Assembly (NCBI RefSeq): GCF_002998435.1 | Contig: NZ_CP027231.1 | Coordinates: 3,203,001-3,267,000 of the forward strand | DNA: 64,000 bases | DNA from: Bacteroides zoogleoformans | GTDB lineage: Bacteria; Bacteroidota; Bacteroidia; Bacteroidales; Bacteroidaceae | Direction: 5' to 3' | Part shown: positions 34,656 through 43,719 of the stretch, in pieces | How positions within the stretch are numbered: the first letter of the stretch is position 1 | How the letters are laid out: every line of letters begins with the position of its first letter | Notes under the pieces: generated by a model | The model's input: only the letters and a program-made list of their open reading frames with translations | What the model was told of the DNA's origin: nothing | Databases searched by the model: none | Program-made: the position numbers and the translations under genes

Positions 34656-37124
34656 ATGAAATATGTAATTGTTGGCGGTGTAGCGGGTGGAGCCACAGCT
34701 GCCGCCCGATTGAGAAGAGTGGACGAAACGGCTGATATCCTCTTATTGGAGAAAGGACCTCACATCTCGTATGCCAATTGCGGTTTACCTTATTATATAG
34801 GTGGTGTTATTGCTGAACGTGATAAGTTATTGGTACAGACACCCGAAGCATTCGGGAAACGTTTTCGCATCGACGTGCGCGTAAAGAATGAAGTGCTTGC
34901 AATCAATGCAAAGGCCAAAACCCTTACGATACGCAATGCCGACGGAAAAGAATATGAAGAAGCGTATGACAAACTGCTTTTGTCTCCGGGAGCGAATCCG
35001 GTGAAGCCTCCTTTGGAGGGCATTGATTCTGAAGGCATCTTCACACTGCGCAATGTGGAGGATACAGACCAGATCAAGGCGTATGTCACAGGTAAGCAAG
35101 TGAAGCGTGCGGTTGTTGTAGGTGCCGGTTTTATCGGTTTGGAGATGGCGGAGAATCTGCATCATGCAGGTATAGCGGTCTCTGTGGTGGAGATGGGCAA
35201 TCAGGTGATGGCTCCCATCGATTTTTCTATGGCGGCGTATATCCACCAACATTTGATACAGAAAGGCGTTTCTCTGTATCTCGAAGAGGGAGTTACGCAT
35301 TTTCAACGTACGGAGCAGGGCATTATCGTATATCTGAAAAGTGGGAAAACGATTGCGGCCGATATGGTACTTCTTTCCATCGGAGTGCGCCCTGCCACGG
35401 CATTGGCACAACAAGCCGGATTGAAATTGGGCGAAACCGGAGGTATCTGGGTAGATGAACATCTGGAGACTTCGGAGAAAGATATTTATGCGGTGGGCGA
35501 TGCCATCGAATATCCGCATCCTCTGACAGGAAAGCCATGGCTCAATTATCTTGCCAATCCGGCCAATCGTCAGGGGCGTATCGTGGCGGATAATATGGCG
35601 TTGGGCAATACTGTTTCATACGAAGGAGCAATCGGCACCTCTATTGCCAAAGTGTTCGATATGACCGTCGCTTCTACCGGACTTGCCGCCAAACGTTTGA
35701 AACAATGGGGAATGGAGTATCAAAGCTCGGTGACGCATTCTTCCTCTCATGCCGGTTATTATCCGAATGCGTTGCCTATAACGTTGAAACTGACTTTTCA
35801 TCCCCGTACCGGAAAACTTTATGGTGCGCAATGTGTGGGCTATGAAGGGGTGGACAAGCGCATTGACCAAATTGCCGGTCTCATCAAACGGGACGGTACG
35901 GTATACGACCTCATGGAGACGGAACATGCCTATGCTCCTCCTTTCTCTTCGGCCAAAGACCCCATTGCCATTGCCGGATATGTGGCGTCCAACATTGTAG
36001 GCGGCGCCATGCCGGCCATCTCTTGGCGCGAACTGCTTGAAAAGAAAGAACAGGTAGTGCTGGTCGATACACGTACTGCCGAAGAATTCTCTTTCGGCAC
36101 TATTCCGGGCGCCCTCAATATTCCTTTGGATGAAATGCGCGAGCGTCTTGCCGAGATTCCGGCAGACAAGCCCGTTGTGCTTTTCTGCGCTGTGGGATTG
36201 CGCGGCTACTTGGCACAACGCATTCTGATGGGGCGTGGCTATCGGAACGTGCGTAACCTGATAGGCGGTTATAAGACCTTTTCCACGGCGGTAGCTCCGC
36301 TTCCTGCACCTACGGCTTTGTCATCGGCTACTGTTTCTTCGTCGTTCGATGTGGTTTCGGCAGAGGCTTCTTCCGTTTCGGATACAGAGAAGAAAGTTCT
36401 GAAAGTCAATGCCTGTGGTCTGCAATGTCCCGGTCCCATCATACAAGTAAAGAAAGCGATAGACAGCATTGAAATTGGCGAGCGTGTGGAGATTGTGGCG
36501 ACCGATGCCGGCTTTGCCCGCGATGCTTCGGCCTGGTGTGAGACTACGGGCAACAAGTTAATCGAGAACCGTGAGGAGAAAGGACGTTATACGGTGGTTA
36601 TCGAGAAAGGCGATTCCGCTTGTGCATGTTCTTCCGGCGGATATGCAGGTGGGGGCAGAGGAAAGACGCTGATTCTGTTTAGCGATGATTTGGATAAGGC
36701 GCTGGCTACTTTTGTTTTGGCAAACGGAGCGGCGACAACGGGGCAAAAAGTTTCTATCTTCTTCACGTTTTGGGGGTTGAATGTCTTGAAGAAAATGCGG
36801 AAACCTCACGTGCAAAAAGATTTCTTTGGCAAGATGTTCGGCATGATGCTTCCGTCCAGCTCCTTGAAACTGAAGCTGTCTCAAATGAACATGTTTGGTA
36901 TGGGAAGCCGTATGATGCGATTCCTGATGAAACGCAAGGGAGTGGATTCTTTGGAGGCTTTGCGTAGTCAGGCGCTGATGCAAGGGGTAGAGTTCATTGC
37001 TTGTCAGATGTCTATGGATATGATGGGGATTCAGCGTGAAGAATTGCTGGAAGAAGTCACCGTAGGTGGGGTAGCCACTTATATGGAGCGTGCGGATAAG
37101 GCCAATGTGAATCTGTTTATTTAA
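34656..37124 (+). CDS. CoA-disulfide-reductase-like flavoprotein fused to rhodanese, TusA and DsrE domains
   Basis: An 822-residue cytoplasmic protein that probably moves reduced sulfur between thiols. In order: an FAD/NAD(P) reductase (about 1-320, VGGVAGGATAAARLRR) with redox Cys42 in YANCGLPYYIGG; the dimerisation domain (about 330-440); a rhodanese domain (about 455-545) with Cys511 in FCAVGLRG; a TusA domain (about 582-652) with Cys587 and the CPxP-motif Cys591 in ACGLQCPGPI; and a DsrE-like domain (about 668-822). The four modules form a likely persulfide relay. A MarR-type gene follows by 11 bp. Confidence 0.93.
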   Translation: MKYVIVGGVAGGATAAARLRRVDETADILLLEKGPHISYANCGLPYYIGGVIAERDKLLVQTPEAFGKRFRIDVRVKNEVLAINAKAKTLTIRNADGKEYEEAYDKLLLSPGANPVKPPLEGIDSEGIFTLRNVEDTDQIKAYVTGKQVKRAVVVGAGFIGLEMAENLHHAGIAVSVVEMGNQVMAPIDFSMAAYIHQHLIQKGVSLYLEEGVTHFQRTEQGIIVYLKSGKTIAADMVLLSIGVRPATALAQQAGLKLGETGGIWVDEHLETSEKDIYAVGDAIEYPHPLTGKPWLNYLANPANRQGRIVADNMALGNTVSYEGAIGTSIAKVFDMTVASTGLAAKRLKQWGMEYQSSVTHSSSHAGYYPNALPITLKLTFHPRTGKLYGAQCVGYEGVDKRIDQIAGLIKRDGTVYDLMETEHAYAPPFSSAKDPIAIAGYVASNIVGGAMPAISWRELLEKKEQVVLVDTRTAEEFSFGTIPGALNIPLDEMRERLAEIPADKPVVLFCAVGLRGYLAQRILMGRGYRNVRNLIGGYKTFSTAVAPLPAPTALSSATVSSSFDVVSAEASSVSDTEKKVLKVNACGLQCPGPIIQVKKAIDSIEIGERVEIVATDAGFARDASAWCETTGNKLIENREEKGRYTVVIEKGDSACACSSGGYAGGGRGKTLILFSDDLDKALATFVLANGAATTGQKVSIFFTFWGLNVLKKMRKPHVQKDFFGKMFGMMLPSSSLKLKLSQMNMFGMGSRMMRFLMKRKGVDSLEALRSQALMQGVEFIACQMSMDMMGIQREELLEEVTVGGVATYMERADKANVNLFI

Positions 37125-37135
37125 GAAGAGCTACA

Positions 37136-37501
37136 ATGAACGATGAAATATTATGTAAAATTCGCGATGTTTATAGAGCCATTGGCGAGTTTGAGGTGGA
37201 ATTTATGCAGAAATACGATTTATCTTTAAATGAAGGTATGTTGCTGTGTACTTTGTTGGAGGTTCCTAAGCTTACTTCGGGAGAGATAGCGGAGGCATTG
37301 GGTTTATCGGCTTCCAATACTTCGAAAGTGCTTCGTGTCCTTGAGAAGAAAAAACTGATAACTCGTCTTGTAGGTAAGGAAGACAAGCGGCAGATGCGTT
37401 TCTTTTTGACAATAGAAGGACAAAATAGGATTGCTGAGATTAAGAATGCCACCTTTTGCATGCCTGACTTGTTGCAACAAGTGATTAGTCTTGTAAAATA
37501 A
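37136..37501 (+). CDS. MarR-family transcriptional regulator
   Basis: A 121-residue winged-helix protein. The recognition region is SGEIAEALGLSASNTSKVLRVLEKKKLITR and the wing is KEDKRQMRFFLT. There are no obvious redox cysteines in the DNA-binding part; one Cys lies near the C-terminus (NATFCMPDL). It lies 11 bp after the sulfur-transfer flavoprotein, so it may sense thiol stress or sulfide and control that gene, by inference from context. Confidence 0.85.
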   Translation: MNDEILCKIRDVYRAIGEFEVEFMQKYDLSLNEGMLLCTLLEVPKLTSGEIAEALGLSASNTSKVLRVLEKKKLITRLVGKEDKRQMRFFLTIEGQNRIAEIKNATFCMPDLLQQVISLVK

Positions 37502-37550
37502 GTCAACCGAAGTCTAAATCTATGTACGGATGTATGAGGCAAGCACGGTA

Positions 37551-38024
37551 TTATTCGTGATGATACGGTCCTCCGTTCAGTATGGTCATTGCCCGATAAA
37601 GTTGTTCTACAAAGATGAGGCGAACCATTTGATGTGAAAAAGTCATGCGTGACAAAGACATCTTTTCATGCGCTGTTTCATATACTTTTGGAGAGAAGCC
37701 ATAAGGCCCCCCGATGACAAAGACCAGCCGTTTGTTTACGGTATTCATCTTGTGCTCCATATAGTCTGCAAACTCTATGGAGCGCATCTCTTTTCCTCCT
37801 TCGTCCAGCAATACGATTACATCACCTGGCTGGAGAGCCTTCAGGATCAATTCTCCTTCTTTCTCTTTTTGTATTTCAAAAGATAGTTTTTTGGTGTTTT
37901 TCAGTTCGGGAAGCACTTCTATTTCGAATGAAAGATAACGCTTGATGCGCAGTATATAGTCGTTGATGGCTGTTATAAAATATTGTTCTACGGTTCGCCC
38001 TACGACGAGCAGAGTCGTTTTCAT
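37551..38024 (-). CDS. rlmH: 23S rRNA pseudouridine-1915 N3-methyltransferase
   Basis: A 157-residue SPOUT-class methyltransferase that modifies helix 69 of 23S rRNA. The SAM-binding knot is seen in LVFVIGGPYGFSPKVYE and in MTFSHQMVRLIFVEQLYRAM, and the C-terminus (ILNGGPYHHE) is the family's end signature. The length is normal. The gene is alone on this strand. Confidence 0.95.
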   Translation of the reverse strand: MKTTLLVVGRTVEQYFITAINDYILRIKRYLSFEIEVLPELKNTKKLSFEIQKEKEGELILKALQPGDVIVLLDEGGKEMRSIEFADYMEHKMNTVNKRLVFVIGGPYGFSPKVYETAHEKMSLSRMTFSHQMVRLIFVEQLYRAMTILNGGPYHHE

Positions 38025-38090
38025 ATCGGTTCTGTTTTTTAATTAGTGCACAAATTTAGTGCTTTTTTATTGTATTTTGAGACAAATTCC

Positions 38091-38098
38091 TACCTTTG
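38091..38098 (+). promoter_or_regulatory. -7 box of the DUF4783-nadC unit
   Basis: TACCTTTG, about 110 bp before the first start codon. Confidence 0.45.
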
Positions 38099-38209
38099 CC
38101 TATCATAAGGTTTGTTTTATTTTTCCTTTTGAAGTTTTTGCCGGCAATAAAGAAGGCTCAAAAAAGAGAATACAGGAGAAATATAAACGGCCTCTAAATA
38201 CTTGTGAAA

Positions 38210-38602
38210 ATGAAAAAATGGGTAATCTTTTTGTTGACCGGTCTCTTCATTTGGATGTCTTCGCTTATGGCACAAGATGTTCCGGAGAAAGTGATTGGAG
38301 CTTTCAAGGAAGGGAGTGCTCAGGAACTTAACAAGTATCTGGGCGATAAAGTCGATTTGAACATTCTGAATAAACAGAATTGTGTGGACAAGCAGGGAGC
38401 GAAGGAAACAATGGCCGCTTTCTTTTCCGATCATAAAGTTTGTGGCTTCACAGTGAATCATTACGGGAAGCGCGAAGACTCGGGATTTATCATTGGTACA
38501 TTGGCGACAGCCGATGGAAACTTTCGGGTACATTGTTTCTTTAGAAAAGAGCAGAATAGCTATGTAATACATCAAATAAGGATAGATAACGCAAATGAAT
38601 AA
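38210..38602 (+). CDS. Exported DUF4783 protein
   Basis: A 130-residue protein with a signal peptide (WVIFLLTGLFIWMSSLMAQ). The mature part has an NTF2-like look (IGAFKEGSAQELNKYLGDKV, then GTLATADGNFRVHCFFRK) and matches the DUF4783 pattern; its function is unknown. The ATG at 38210 is preferred to the GTG two codons earlier. Its last 8 bp overlap nadC, so the two are translated together; this pairing with nadC is common in Bacteroidetes. Confidence 0.8.
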   Translation: MKKWVIFLLTGLFIWMSSLMAQDVPEKVIGAFKEGSAQELNKYLGDKVDLNILNKQNCVDKQGAKETMAAFFSDHKVCGFTVNHYGKREDSGFIIGTLATADGNFRVHCFFRKEQNSYVIHQIRIDNANE

Positions 38603-39443
38603 GGAAGAAGATTTGATTGACAGGCTGATAGACTTGTCTTTTGCTGAGGATATAGGTGATGGAGACCATACAACTCTTTCATGTATTCCTGCCACTGCAA
38701 TGGGAAAATCGAAACTTTTGATTAAGGAAGCCGGTATCCTTGCCGGTATCGGGATAGCCCAAGAAGTGTTCCGTCGTTTTGACCCTACCATGAAGGTGGA
38801 GATATTCATCAATGATGGTGCCGAGGTGAAGCCGGGGGATGTGGCCATGATTGTGGAAGGAAAAATACAGTCGTTGTTGCAGACGGAGCGCTTGATGCTG
38901 AACATCATGCAGCGCATGAGTGGTATCGCTACCATGACCCATAAATATGCCGAGAAGCTGAAAGGAACTCATACCCGTGTGCTTGATACTCGTAAGACTA
39001 CCCCGGGAATGCGTATCCTTGAAAAGATGGCAGTAAAGATCGGTGGTGGTGTAAATCATCGCATCGGCTTGTTTGATATGATTCTGTTGAAGGACAACCA
39101 TGTGGATTTTGTCGGAGGCATCGACAAAGCTATTACTCGTGCCAAGGAATATTGCAAGGAGAAAGGCAAGAATCTGAAGATTGAGATAGAAGTACGTAAC
39201 TTCGATGAACTGCAACAAGTACTTGATTTGGGAGGCGTAGACCGTATCATGTTCGATAATTTCACACCCGAAATGACGAAGAAGGCTGTAGAGATAGTGG
39301 CAGGCCGTTATGAAACGGAATCTTCCGGCGGCATCACATTTGATACGTTGCGTGACTATGCCGAGTGTGGTGTGGATTTTATCTCTGTGGGAGCGCTGAC
39401 ACACTCTGTTAAGGGGTTGGATATGAGTTTTAAAGCTTGTTGA
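38595..39443 (+). CDS. nadC: Quinolinate phosphoribosyltransferase (NadC)
   Basis: A 282-residue enzyme making nicotinate mononucleotide from quinolinate and PRPP in de novo NAD synthesis. Seen are EDIGDGDHTT at the start, RMSGIATMT, the PRPP region TRVLDTRKTTPGMR, the HRIGLFDMILLKDNH lysine-histidine motif and IMFDNF near the end. The length is normal. nadA and nadB are not in the window. Confidence 0.95.
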   Translation: MNKEEDLIDRLIDLSFAEDIGDGDHTTLSCIPATAMGKSKLLIKEAGILAGIGIAQEVFRRFDPTMKVEIFINDGAEVKPGDVAMIVEGKIQSLLQTERLMLNIMQRMSGIATMTHKYAEKLKGTHTRVLDTRKTTPGMRILEKMAVKIGGGVNHRIGLFDMILLKDNHVDFVGGIDKAITRAKEYCKEKGKNLKIEIEVRNFDELQQVLDLGGVDRIMFDNFTPEMTKKAVEIVAGRYETESSGGITFDTLRDYAECGVDFISVGALTHSVKGLDMSFKAC

Positions 39444-39477
39444 TGAAAGTGATAAAAGCTTTATTGTAGAAAGAAGG

Positions 39478-39523
39478 CTCTCATAAGGATTGCAATATGA
39501 TGGCAAACTTATGAGGGCTTTTC
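39478..39523 (+). terminator. nadC terminator
   Basis: CTCATAAG (39480-39487) pairs with CTTATGAG (39508-39515), extended by a GC/GC clamp, followed by TTTTC. Confidence 0.65.
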
Positions 39524-39606
39524 GTCTCAATGATTTGTAAACCGCTTTTAACTTCTTTTCGGGATGATGCCAGCAAAAAAAGCTTCCTGTAACTTCTTTT
39601 CACATA

Positions 39607-39614
39607 TAATTTTG
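39607..39614 (+). promoter_or_regulatory. -7 box for the ECF sigma gene
   Basis: TAATTTTG, 69 bp before the TTG start. Confidence 0.4.
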
Positions 39615-39683
39615 CAGCATTCTCGGAAATGCTGCGTCTAATTAACAAACGACGCAAAGGAACGTCTGTAAAAAGCACTGACA

Positions 39684-40235
39684 TTGGAAAACGAAATAGA
39701 ACTGATAGAGGGCTGCCGGGCTGGAAAAGATTCTGCCCGAAAGGAACTCTACACACTCTATTCCAAACAGATGCTGGCGGTGTGTTATCGCTATACGGGC
39801 GATGTTGATGCGGCCCATGACGTATTGCACGATGGTTTCGTCAAGATTTTCACTCACTTTACTTTTCGTGGAGAATGTGCCTTGAGTACATGGGTGACAA
39901 AAGTGATGGTGACACAATCCATTGACTACCTACGGAGGATGCAACGTTTCAGCCGGTTGGTAATGAGTGAAGAAAATCTTCTTGATGTGCCGGACGATGC
40001 GGGCTTTACCGAAGTCGGCAATCATCTTTCGGAAGAGGAGCTGATGTCGTTCGTGGCGGAACTCCCTGATGGATGTCGTACAGTGTTCAATTTGTATGTT
40101 TTTGAGGAGAAATCGCATAAAGAAATAGCGAAACTACTCCACATCAAAGAGCATTCGTCCACTTCGCAGTTGTATCGTGCCAAATGTTTGTTAATAAAAC
40201 GAATTAAAGAATATGCAGACAATGAGAGAAAATGA
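39684..40235 (+). CDS. ECF-type RNA polymerase sigma factor
   Basis: A 183-residue sigma factor with regions 2 and 4 only. Region 2: ELYTLYSKQMLAVCYRYTGD, AAHDVLHDGFVKIF and FRGECALSTWVTKVMVTQSI. Region 4: LPDGCRTVFNLYVFEEKSHKEIAKLL. The start is TTG at 39684; no ATG is available that would keep region 2 intact. It overlaps the next gene by 23 bp, which carries the expected regulator, so the pair probably forms an envelope-signalling switch. Confidence 0.9.
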   Translation: MENEIELIEGCRAGKDSARKELYTLYSKQMLAVCYRYTGDVDAAHDVLHDGFVKIFTHFTFRGECALSTWVTKVMVTQSIDYLRRMQRFSRLVMSEENLLDVPDDAGFTEVGNHLSEEELMSFVAELPDGCRTVFNLYVFEEKSHKEIAKLLHIKEHSSTSQLYRAKCLLIKRIKEYADNERK

Positions 40236-41313
40236 TGAATTGACCGGTTTGTTTCGTAATCGTCTTTCCGGCGCAGAAATGCCTGTGCGGGAGGGGTTTT
40301 GGGACGAGTTGGAGGGCGAGCTGTCTTCGGCTTCTTCTAAGGGACGACTCTTTCTTTCTCCAAAATTCTATCGCATTGCGGCTGCCGCATCGATAGTTTT
40401 TGTGTTGGGAGTAGCCTCTGCCGCTTTTTGGTATTTCTCTCCTAAGGAAGAGATAAAGCAAGCCTTTACGCAAGTTGCTGCCATGACACCGGAGGCTAAT
40501 TTGGCCGGAGATGTGGTACAGGAGAGTTTCCCTTCTATTCATCGGGTGGGGCCGGTAGCACAGACACCGGATGTGAAGCAAACTTCAGGTAGTGGCATGC
40601 CGATGCGATTGGCGGTGCAATCGGATGATGAATCTGTTTCCGTTCATGTATCCATTAGAATCACCCAACGGATTTATGGAAATGTCGGGCAATCGGATGA
40701 AGCTTTCTATGGTGACGGGAATCCTCTGCAGGTTGGTACGTATCATGCGAATACTACTCATGTGGATGTAGGTTCGGATATGAATCACAACGAGACTGTT
40801 GCAGAAAAGACGGAATCGGTTCCGGCTGAAACAAGGAAAAAGCATGACCGGGCGGTGAAAGTAGCTGCAGGCACTTCCCTGCCCAAAGGGAACTTTCACA
40901 TGCCAATAACTACAGGTATCAGCTTGGAAACTGCTCTAAGTAAATATCTCTCTTTGGAAGTTGGGCTTCAATATAATCGTTTGGATGGAGAGCGTATATT
41001 GCATACTTTGGGAATGCCGGTTAAGCTGAACATGAGGTTGGCAAATACTCCTAAAATCGACTTATATGCTATGGTAGGTGGAGCTGCCGAGAAATGCATT
41101 GCCGGTGCGCCGGATAATGGGTTTGACGCCGAGCCGGTGCAGTTGTCGGTTGCTGCCGGAATAGGGATACGTTATAAAATGAGTGAGCGCTTTGCCTTGT
41201 TTGCCGAACCGTCCGTTTCCCATCATTTTGACACTGATTCACCAATCAGGACTTTGCGTACGGAACGACCCACAAACCTGAATCTGTTGTGTGGCGTGCG
41301 TATGACTTATTAA
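40213..41313 (+). CDS. Membrane-anchored protein with anti-sigma-like N-terminus and beta-barrel-like C-terminus
   Basis: A 366-residue protein. Residues 1-55 are soluble and would be cytoplasmic (ELTGLFRNRLSGAEMPVREGFWDELE). One membrane segment follows at about 56-77 (AAAASIVFVLGVASAAFWYF), then a low-complexity linker to about 235. The C-terminal 130 residues look like outer-membrane beta-strands (SLEVGLQYNRL, IDLYAMVGG, LSVAAGIGIRYKM) ending in a terminal aromatic (RMTY). Its 5' end overlaps the ECF gene, so it probably binds that sigma factor. The mix of inner-membrane anchor and barrel is discussed in the findings. Confidence 0.75.
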   Translation: MQTMRENDELTGLFRNRLSGAEMPVREGFWDELEGELSSASSKGRLFLSPKFYRIAAAASIVFVLGVASAAFWYFSPKEEIKQAFTQVAAMTPEANLAGDVVQESFPSIHRVGPVAQTPDVKQTSGSGMPMRLAVQSDDESVSVHVSIRITQRIYGNVGQSDEAFYGDGNPLQVGTYHANTTHVDVGSDMNHNETVAEKTESVPAETRKKHDRAVKVAAGTSLPKGNFHMPITTGISLETALSKYLSLEVGLQYNRLDGERILHTLGMPVKLNMRLANTPKIDLYAMVGGAAEKCIAGAPDNGFDAEPVQLSVAAGIGIRYKMSERFALFAEPSVSHHFDTDSPIRTLRTERPTNLNLLCGVRMTY

Positions 41314-41333
41314 TCTTAAATACAAAGTCAAGT

Positions 41334-41891
41334 ATGAAAGAACTATACTGCAAATTATTGATATTCGGGCGTGATGTATTGCTCATGCTCTTTACTCTTT
41401 CTGTATTCTCTCTTTACTCTTGCAGTGAAGAAACGTTGGATTATAACCATCCGAATGTAGATTTGTTTGTCAAGCAATTGAAAACAGGCAAATATTCCAC
41501 GCAAAGTCCGGATGGGTTGAGCAGTATGCCGAAGTTTACTTCCCAAGATATAGAAGGTTTGTTGAAATATGTTGAAGACCTGACTGTGATTCCTTCTTTC
41601 CCGTTGGCTCCGGTGTCCTATTCGGCAGGCGGCAAGCTTCGTTTGGGGGAGTGTATTTTGTGGACGGTAGAAACCATTCGTCTTGGACATAATGCTTCGA
41701 TGGGCTGCAAGATGGTGCATACGGATGCCGAGAATTATGAAGGCATTTATTTCTTGTCTGACGATGAAGTGCTGGATGCGGCCGTCCGTTATCGTCGTTG
41801 GTGGGAAACGCGTAAATATCCGCGTACCATGTGGACCGTTGATCCATGTTATGATGAGCCGCTTTGCGGAAGCGGATACATGTGGTGGTGA
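41334..41891 (+). CDS. Small envelope lipoprotein (DUF4943-like)
   Basis: A 185-residue protein with a signal peptide and lipobox-like LYSC near residue 27. The body has PNVDLFVKQLKTGKY, FTSQDIEGLLKYVEDLTVIPSFP and YRRWWETRK, which I associate with DUF4943, moderately sure. It contains conserved-looking cysteines (VDPCYDEPLCGSGYMWW). The ATG at 41334 begins a proper signal peptide; the longer frame overlaps the previous gene. It is third in the ECF unit. Confidence 0.72.
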   Translation: MKELYCKLLIFGRDVLLMLFTLSVFSLYSCSEETLDYNHPNVDLFVKQLKTGKYSTQSPDGLSSMPKFTSQDIEGLLKYVEDLTVIPSFPLAPVSYSAGGKLRLGECILWTVETIRLGHNASMGCKMVHTDAENYEGIYFLSDDEVLDAAVRYRRWWETRKYPRTMWTVDPCYDEPLCGSGYMWW

Positions 41892-41947
41892 TTTTCAAGA
41901 CTCAATAGGTATTGATTATATAGTCAGGTATTAGTAAATCAGGTTAG

Positions 41948-42613
41948 GTGAAAAGATTTTTATTCTGTGGGGGGCTGCTCATTGTAGTGGCCTTCCCATT
42001 CTATGCCCAAAACTGGACACCTCAAGATTCGTTGCGCTTACAGCAACTTTTGCAGGAAAAGAAGGAGATTAAGCTGAACTTGGAGGTATTGAAGGAACTG
42101 GATATCACTGTCCCGTCGGGGAATCCGAAACTCGAGAATCATAAATCGTGGATGGATTTCGATACTTCCATACCTGTAATACCGCAGGCGTCAGAGCAAA
42201 CTGTAAAACTGACACTTCGTCCTTATACGGCCAATACCCGATATAATTGGGATCCTATCTATCAGAAGAAAATCAAGATAGGTAAAAACACGTGGCGGGG
42301 TGATGAATTCTATGCTCTCAAAATTCTCCGCACTCCCACTAATTGGGCAAAGTCTCCTTTGGATGCCGGCCCTCGTGAAACCGTGGAACAGATTGAAGCG
42401 AGCGGTTTGCGCTATCGAGTGACGGAGCGAGTCAACAATATGGCTGTTGGTGGATGGCAAGGTGTGTCAAGCAAGCCGTCCGGCATAGATCTGATGACTC
42501 CTTTCACCCAAGAGTTTTGGAATTTGAAAGGGCGTAAAAGGCGTGCACGTACGTTGGAGGTGTTGAAGAGCTTATCTCTTCCAGTCTTTCTTCCTCGTAA
42601 GAAAGAAGAATAG
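41948..42613 (+). CDS. Exported protein of unknown function (DUF4858-like)
   Basis: A 221-residue protein starting with GTG, with signal peptide FLFCGGLLIVVAFPFYAQ. It is basic and shows WTPQDSLRLQQLLQEKKEIKL after the cleavage site. I recall such sequences as DUF4858 in the same neighbourhood as DUF4943, with moderate certainty; no function is known. It probably ends the ECF sigma unit. Confidence 0.65.
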   Translation: MKRFLFCGGLLIVVAFPFYAQNWTPQDSLRLQQLLQEKKEIKLNLEVLKELDITVPSGNPKLENHKSWMDFDTSIPVIPQASEQTVKLTLRPYTANTRYNWDPIYQKKIKIGKNTWRGDEFYALKILRTPTNWAKSPLDAGPRETVEQIEASGLRYRVTERVNNMAVGGWQGVSSKPSGIDLMTPFTQEFWNLKGRKRRARTLEVLKSLSLPVFLPRKKEE

Positions 42614-42677
42614 GTTGTTTACTGAACTTTCAGCTTATCTCTCTTGTTTTTTTCTATAGAAACTTTTCAAAATAGAT

Positions 42678-43625
42678 ATGAACAGAGTGACCTCTCTTTT
42701 CGGAATACAATATCCGATAATCCAAGGCGGTATGGTGTGGTGCAGTGGCTGGAGATTGGCTGCTGCCGTAAGTAATTCGGGCGGTTTAGGGTTGCTGGGT
42801 GCAGGTTCTATGCATCCTGAGACTTTGAAGGAACATATCAGGAAATGTCGTGCGGCAACTTCCTGTTCATTCGGGGTGAACATCCCTTTGATGTATCCTC
42901 AAATGGAAGAAATTATGCAGATTGTAGCAGATGAAGGAGTGAAGTTCGTATTTACTTCGGCAGGAAGTCCTAAAAAATGGACGGATTGGCTCCATCAACG
43001 TGGCATTATGGTGGCGCATGTGGTCTCTTCTTCCCGTTTTGCCATGAAAGCAGAAGAGGCGGGAGTTGATGCGATTGTAGCCGAAGGCTTTGAGGCCGGT
43101 GGCCATAATGGGAAGGAAGAAACCACCACCATGTGCCTTATCCCTGCTGTGCGTGCAGTTACCACATTGCCATTGATTGCAGCCGGAGGCATTGCTACGG
43201 GTGAGGCAATGCTTGCCGCTCGTGTTTTGGGAGCAGAAGGAGTGCAGATAGGGACTCGTTTTGCTTTGACGGCAGAAAGTTCGGCTAATGAGGCGTTCAA
43301 GAATTACTGTTTGAGCTTGGAAGAAGGCGATACTCGTTTGCTTTTAAAGAAATTGGCTCCGGTACGCTTGGTGCGTAACAATTTTCGTAGTGCCGTAGAA
43401 GCCGCCGAAGCGGCAGGTGCCACAGAAGAAGAGTTGCGTATGCTGTTAGGGCGTGGTCGTGCTAAACGGGGCATCTTTGACGGTGACCTTGAAGAGGGTG
43501 AATTGGAGATTGGGCAGGCTTCTGCGTTGCTTCAAGGCAAAAGGGTGCAATCTGTTGCGATGGTGATGCAAGAGCTGGTAGAAGAAAGCAAGCGGGCATG
43601 GGAAAAAATGCAGGCAGTACTTTAA
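42678..43625 (+). CDS. Nitronate monooxygenase / FabK-like flavin enzyme
   Basis: A 315-residue FMN enzyme of the nitronate-monooxygenase family, which includes enoyl-ACP reductase II (FabK). Seen are FGIQYPIIQGGMVWCSG at the start, AEGFEAGGHNG, LIAAGGIATGEAMLAARVLGAEGVQIGTRF (phosphate-binding region) and a lysine-rich end. Sequence alone does not tell nitronate oxidation from enoyl reduction. It has no operon partner on this side. Confidence 0.87.
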   Translation: MNRVTSLFGIQYPIIQGGMVWCSGWRLAAAVSNSGGLGLLGAGSMHPETLKEHIRKCRAATSCSFGVNIPLMYPQMEEIMQIVADEGVKFVFTSAGSPKKWTDWLHQRGIMVAHVVSSSRFAMKAEEAGVDAIVAEGFEAGGHNGKEETTTMCLIPAVRAVTTLPLIAAGGIATGEAMLAARVLGAEGVQIGTRFALTAESSANEAFKNYCLSLEEGDTRLLLKKLAPVRLVRNNFRSAVEAAEAAGATEEELRMLLGRGRAKRGIFDGDLEEGELEIGQASALLQGKRVQSVAMVMQELVEESKRAWEKMQAVL

Positions 43626-43644
43626 AAGAAGGCTAAATTTATAG

Positions 43645-43693
43645 GGAACTACACGAATTCAACCATGAAAGATGTGCTGAACTGTGTAGTTCC
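43645..43693. terminator. Hairpin between convergent genes
   Basis: GGAACTACAC pairs perfectly with GTGTAGTTCC around a 29-base loop. It probably ends transcription from both sides, although T runs are short. Confidence 0.45.
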
Positions 43694-43719
43694 ATTTGAT
43701 TTCTGCCTGAATCAGTCCT

